Positions 62,799 through 64,000 of a stretch of DNA of 64,000 nucleotides are shown piece by piece. The notes under the pieces are model-generated. The model made no database searches. It saw nothing but the letters and a program-made list of their open reading frames with translations, and was not told where the DNA came from. The position numbers and the translations under genes are program-made. This DNA comes from Streptomyces malaysiensis subsp. samsunensis (GTDB lineage Bacteria > Actinomycetota > Actinomycetes > Streptomycetales > Streptomycetaceae): assembly GCF_024519315.1 (NCBI RefSeq), contig NZ_JANIIC010000007.1, positions 174,512-238,511 on the forward strand, written 5' to 3'. How positions within the stretch are numbered: the stretch's first letter is position 1; every line of letters begins with the position of its first letter.

Positions 62799-63164
62799 GT
62801 GACCGAGATTGACGCAAAGATCGATGCTCTCGTCCCCGCCTGGCTCACCCTCCCCGATGTCGCCGAGCGGCTAGGGGTCGAGGTGACACGCGTTCGGCAG
62901 CTGGTCAAGGAGGGCCAGCTGATCGCGGTGCGCCGTGGCGAGAACAGGGTGCTTCAGGTGCCCGAGGAGTTCATCGGTGAAGGAAGGGTCGTCAAGGGCC
63001 TCGTGGGCACCTTGACGCTTTTGAAGGACGACGGCTTCAGTGACGAAGAGATGCTGGAGTGGCTCTTCACCCCCGATCCGAGCCTGCCCGGCACCCCGGC
63101 ACAGGCACTCAGCGAGAATCGCGGTACGGAAGTGAAGCGGCGCGCCCAGGCGCTCGCCGTCTGA
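62799..63164 (+). CDS. Rv2175c-family DNA-binding protein
   Basis: 121 residues. An N-terminal winged helix-turn-helix (LVPAWLTLPDVAERLGVEVTRVRQLVKEGQ) and a beta hairpin (LIAVRRGENRVLQVP) precede a C-terminal helical part (LVGTLTLLKDDGFSDEEMLEWLF). This matches Rv2175c of M. tuberculosis, a DNA-binding substrate of kinase PknL. A PASTA-type kinase is encoded 5 kb away, which makes phosphorylation by it a testable idea. Start GTG 62799. Its regulon is unknown. Confidence 0.88.
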   Translation: MTEIDAKIDALVPAWLTLPDVAERLGVEVTRVRQLVKEGQLIAVRRGENRVLQVPEEFIGEGRVVKGLVGTLTLLKDDGFSDEEMLEWLFTPDPSLPGTPAQALSENRGTEVKRRAQALAV

Positions 63165-63331
63165 CGCCCGCCGTCCGACGCTTTCCGTCCGGCGCTCGCC
63201 GGCCGACCCTCGCTGTCCGACGCCGCCGGCGCCCAGCCTTCCGCGGCGTTCCGTACGGGGCTCGTACAGCACTCGTACGGGGCTAGGACAGGGCTGGTCG
63301 TTTTCGCGTACTCGTAATTCGCTGTCGCATC

Positions 63332-63370
63332 CGGCGTACGGGCCGGGCTCCGCTCACGGCCCGTACGCCG
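63332..63370 (+). promoter_or_regulatory. 14-bp hairpin in the thiE leader
   Basis: CGGCGTACGGGCCG (63332-63345) pairs perfectly with 63357-63370 around an 11-nt loop, ending 25 nt before the thiE ATG. No thi-box words are present. It may be a terminator of the upstream gene or a leader element. The remaining gap 63165-63331 contains direct repeats of CTCGTACGGGGCT-like words and no gene. Confidence 0.5.
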
Positions 63371-63395
63371 CCAGACCCTCCCGGGGAGCCGATCC

Positions 63396-64000
63396 ATGTC
63401 CACCACCGCCACCGCTCATGAGCAGCTGGCCGACGCCCGCCTCTACCTGTGCACCGACGCCCGGAAGCGCCAGGGCGACCTGCCGGAGTTCCTGGACGCC
63501 GTTCTGGGGGCGGGGGTGGACATCGTTCAGCTCCGGGACAAGGGGATGGAGGCGGCCGAGGAGCTGGAGCACCTCCGGGTCTTCGCGGACGCCTGCCGCC
63601 GGCACGGCAAGCTGCTCGCCGTCAACGACCGGGCCGATGTCGCGTACGCCATCGGCTCGGATGTGCTCCATCTGGGCCAGGGCGATCTGCCGGTGCCCGC
63701 GGCGCGCGCGATCCTCGGCGAGGACGTGCTGATCGGGCGCTCCACGCATGCGGAGGCGGAGGTGGACGCGGCGGCCGTCCAGCCCGGTGTGGACTATTTC
63801 TGCACCGGCCCCTGCTGGCCCACCCCCACCAAGCCCGGCCGCCCCGCCCCGGGGCTGCCCCTGGTGCGCTACGCGGCAGCGCTGGGCATGGATCGGCCCT
63901 GGTTCGCCATCGGCGGAATCGACGCCTCCAACCTGGATCAGGTCCTGGAGGCGGGCGCCCCCCCCCCCCCCCTGGTCCCCGGCCGCCCCGCCCCCGCCCC
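63396..64000 (+). CDS. thiE: Thiamine-phosphate synthase ThiE, 3' end cut by window
   Basis: The frame from ATG 63396, with GGGGAG 8 nt upstream, reads ThiE for about 187 residues: [45 protein letters not shown] and the phosphate-binding [19 protein letters not shown]. It joins the thiazole and pyrimidine phosphates of thiamine. After the C run at 63958-63972 the translation no longer resembles ThiE, where VVVVRA-like sequence is expected. The last 40 bases may be unreliable. The gene is incomplete at the window edge. Confidence 0.9.
   Translation, partial: MSTTATAHEQLADARLYLCTDARKRQGDLPEFLDAVLGAGVDIVQLRDKGMEAAEELEHLRVFADACRRHGKLLAVNDRADVAYAIGSDVLHLGQGDLPVPAARAILGEDVLIGRSTHAEAEVDAAAVQPGVDYFCTGPCWPTPTKPGRPAPGLPLVRYAAALGMDRPWFAIGGIDASNLDQVLEAGAPPPPLVPGRPAPA
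63958..64000. other. 15-base C run and C-rich end, probable sequence error
   Basis: Fifteen consecutive C residues interrupt the conserved C-terminal part of ThiE, followed by low-complexity GGCCGCCCCGCCCCC to the end. The abrupt loss of homology inside a core enzyme suggests poor base calling at a contig end rather than biology. Confidence 0.65.

Overview
The window is chromosomal core DNA from a high-GC actinomycete, almost certainly a Streptomyces or close relative. The evidence is the very high GC with strong third-position GC bias, many GTG and TTG starts, mycothiol- and menaquinone-type metabolism, and a gene order that matches, from memory, the S. coelicolor SCO21xx block (ctaCDF, ctaE-qcrCAB, trpD, glkA, macSR, pfkA, DAHP synthase, bfd-bfr, PASTA kinase, thi genes). 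I see no prophage, insertion sequence, CRISPR array, tRNA or rRNA. The novelty here is mostly in RNA and operator elements and small ORFs rather than in an accessory island.

Layout. 0.2-8.4 kb: adenosylcobinamide kinase fusion (minus), a methyltransferase/DUF3043 pair (minus), the envelope-stress cluster pspA-pspAA-histidine kinase-response regulator (plus), and nadA (minus) with a repeated operator in its promoter. 8.5-13.6 kb: an A-type Fe-S carrier, a membrane protein and a small peptide gene (minus), a PfkB-family kinase, and a cysteine desulfurase-TusA fusion. 14-23.3 kb: the terminal respiratory supercomplex, with ctaC-ctaD-ctaF coupled by GTGA overlaps and then ctaE-qcrC-qcrA-qcrB. Between them lie an L,D-transpeptidase lipoprotein and a receiver-like protein. 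23.5-26.4 kb: trpD, then a SAM-IV-type riboswitch, a Met-rich mini-ORF and a terminator ahead of a class V aminotransferase. 26.5-29.3 kb: rhomboid and stand-alone Lrp/AsnC-domain genes (minus), a zinc-ribbon protein and an NYN-domain protein. 29.5-34.9 kb: a c-di-AMP (ydaO) riboswitch, two paralogous NlpC/P60 hydrolases, a possible structured RNA, a lipoprotein metalloprotease and a PimB-like mannosyltransferase. 35-43.8 kb: acyl-CoA ligase, metallophosphatase, SRPBCC protein, ArsA-like ATPase with an abnormal P-loop, a small acidic protein, glucokinase, EEP-family hydrolase, a membrane protein and an esterase. 43.9-51.7 kb: PlsC, MacS/MacR, phosphofructokinase, a fused anthranilate synthase behind a Trp attenuator, and a class II DAHP synthase. 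51.8-64 kb: bfd-bfr with an iron box, a sulfite-oxidase-like protein, a His-rich DUF4396 protein behind a CsoR-type operator, endonuclease IV, a mycothiol-dependent-type enzyme, a PASTA kinase, an SRPBCC protein, thiO-thiS-thiG behind a TPP riboswitch, an FAD oxidoreductase, an Rv2175c-like DNA-binding protein, and thiE cut by the window end.

Functional themes are aerobic respiration (cta/qcr), sulfur and Fe-S trafficking (TusA fusion, A-type carrier, class V aminotransferase, thiS), aromatic amino acid supply (DAHP synthase, fused TrpEG, trpD), glycolytic entry (glkA, pfkA), envelope remodelling and metal homeostasis. Regulation visible in the DNA includes three riboswitches (SAM-IV, c-di-AMP, TPP), one Trp attenuator, several probably leaderless promoters (TANNNT hexamer 6-7 nt before the start codon), an IdeR/DmdR-type iron box, a CsoR-like palindrome, a Crp-like site, and two uncharacterised palindromic operators (nadA and ctaE).
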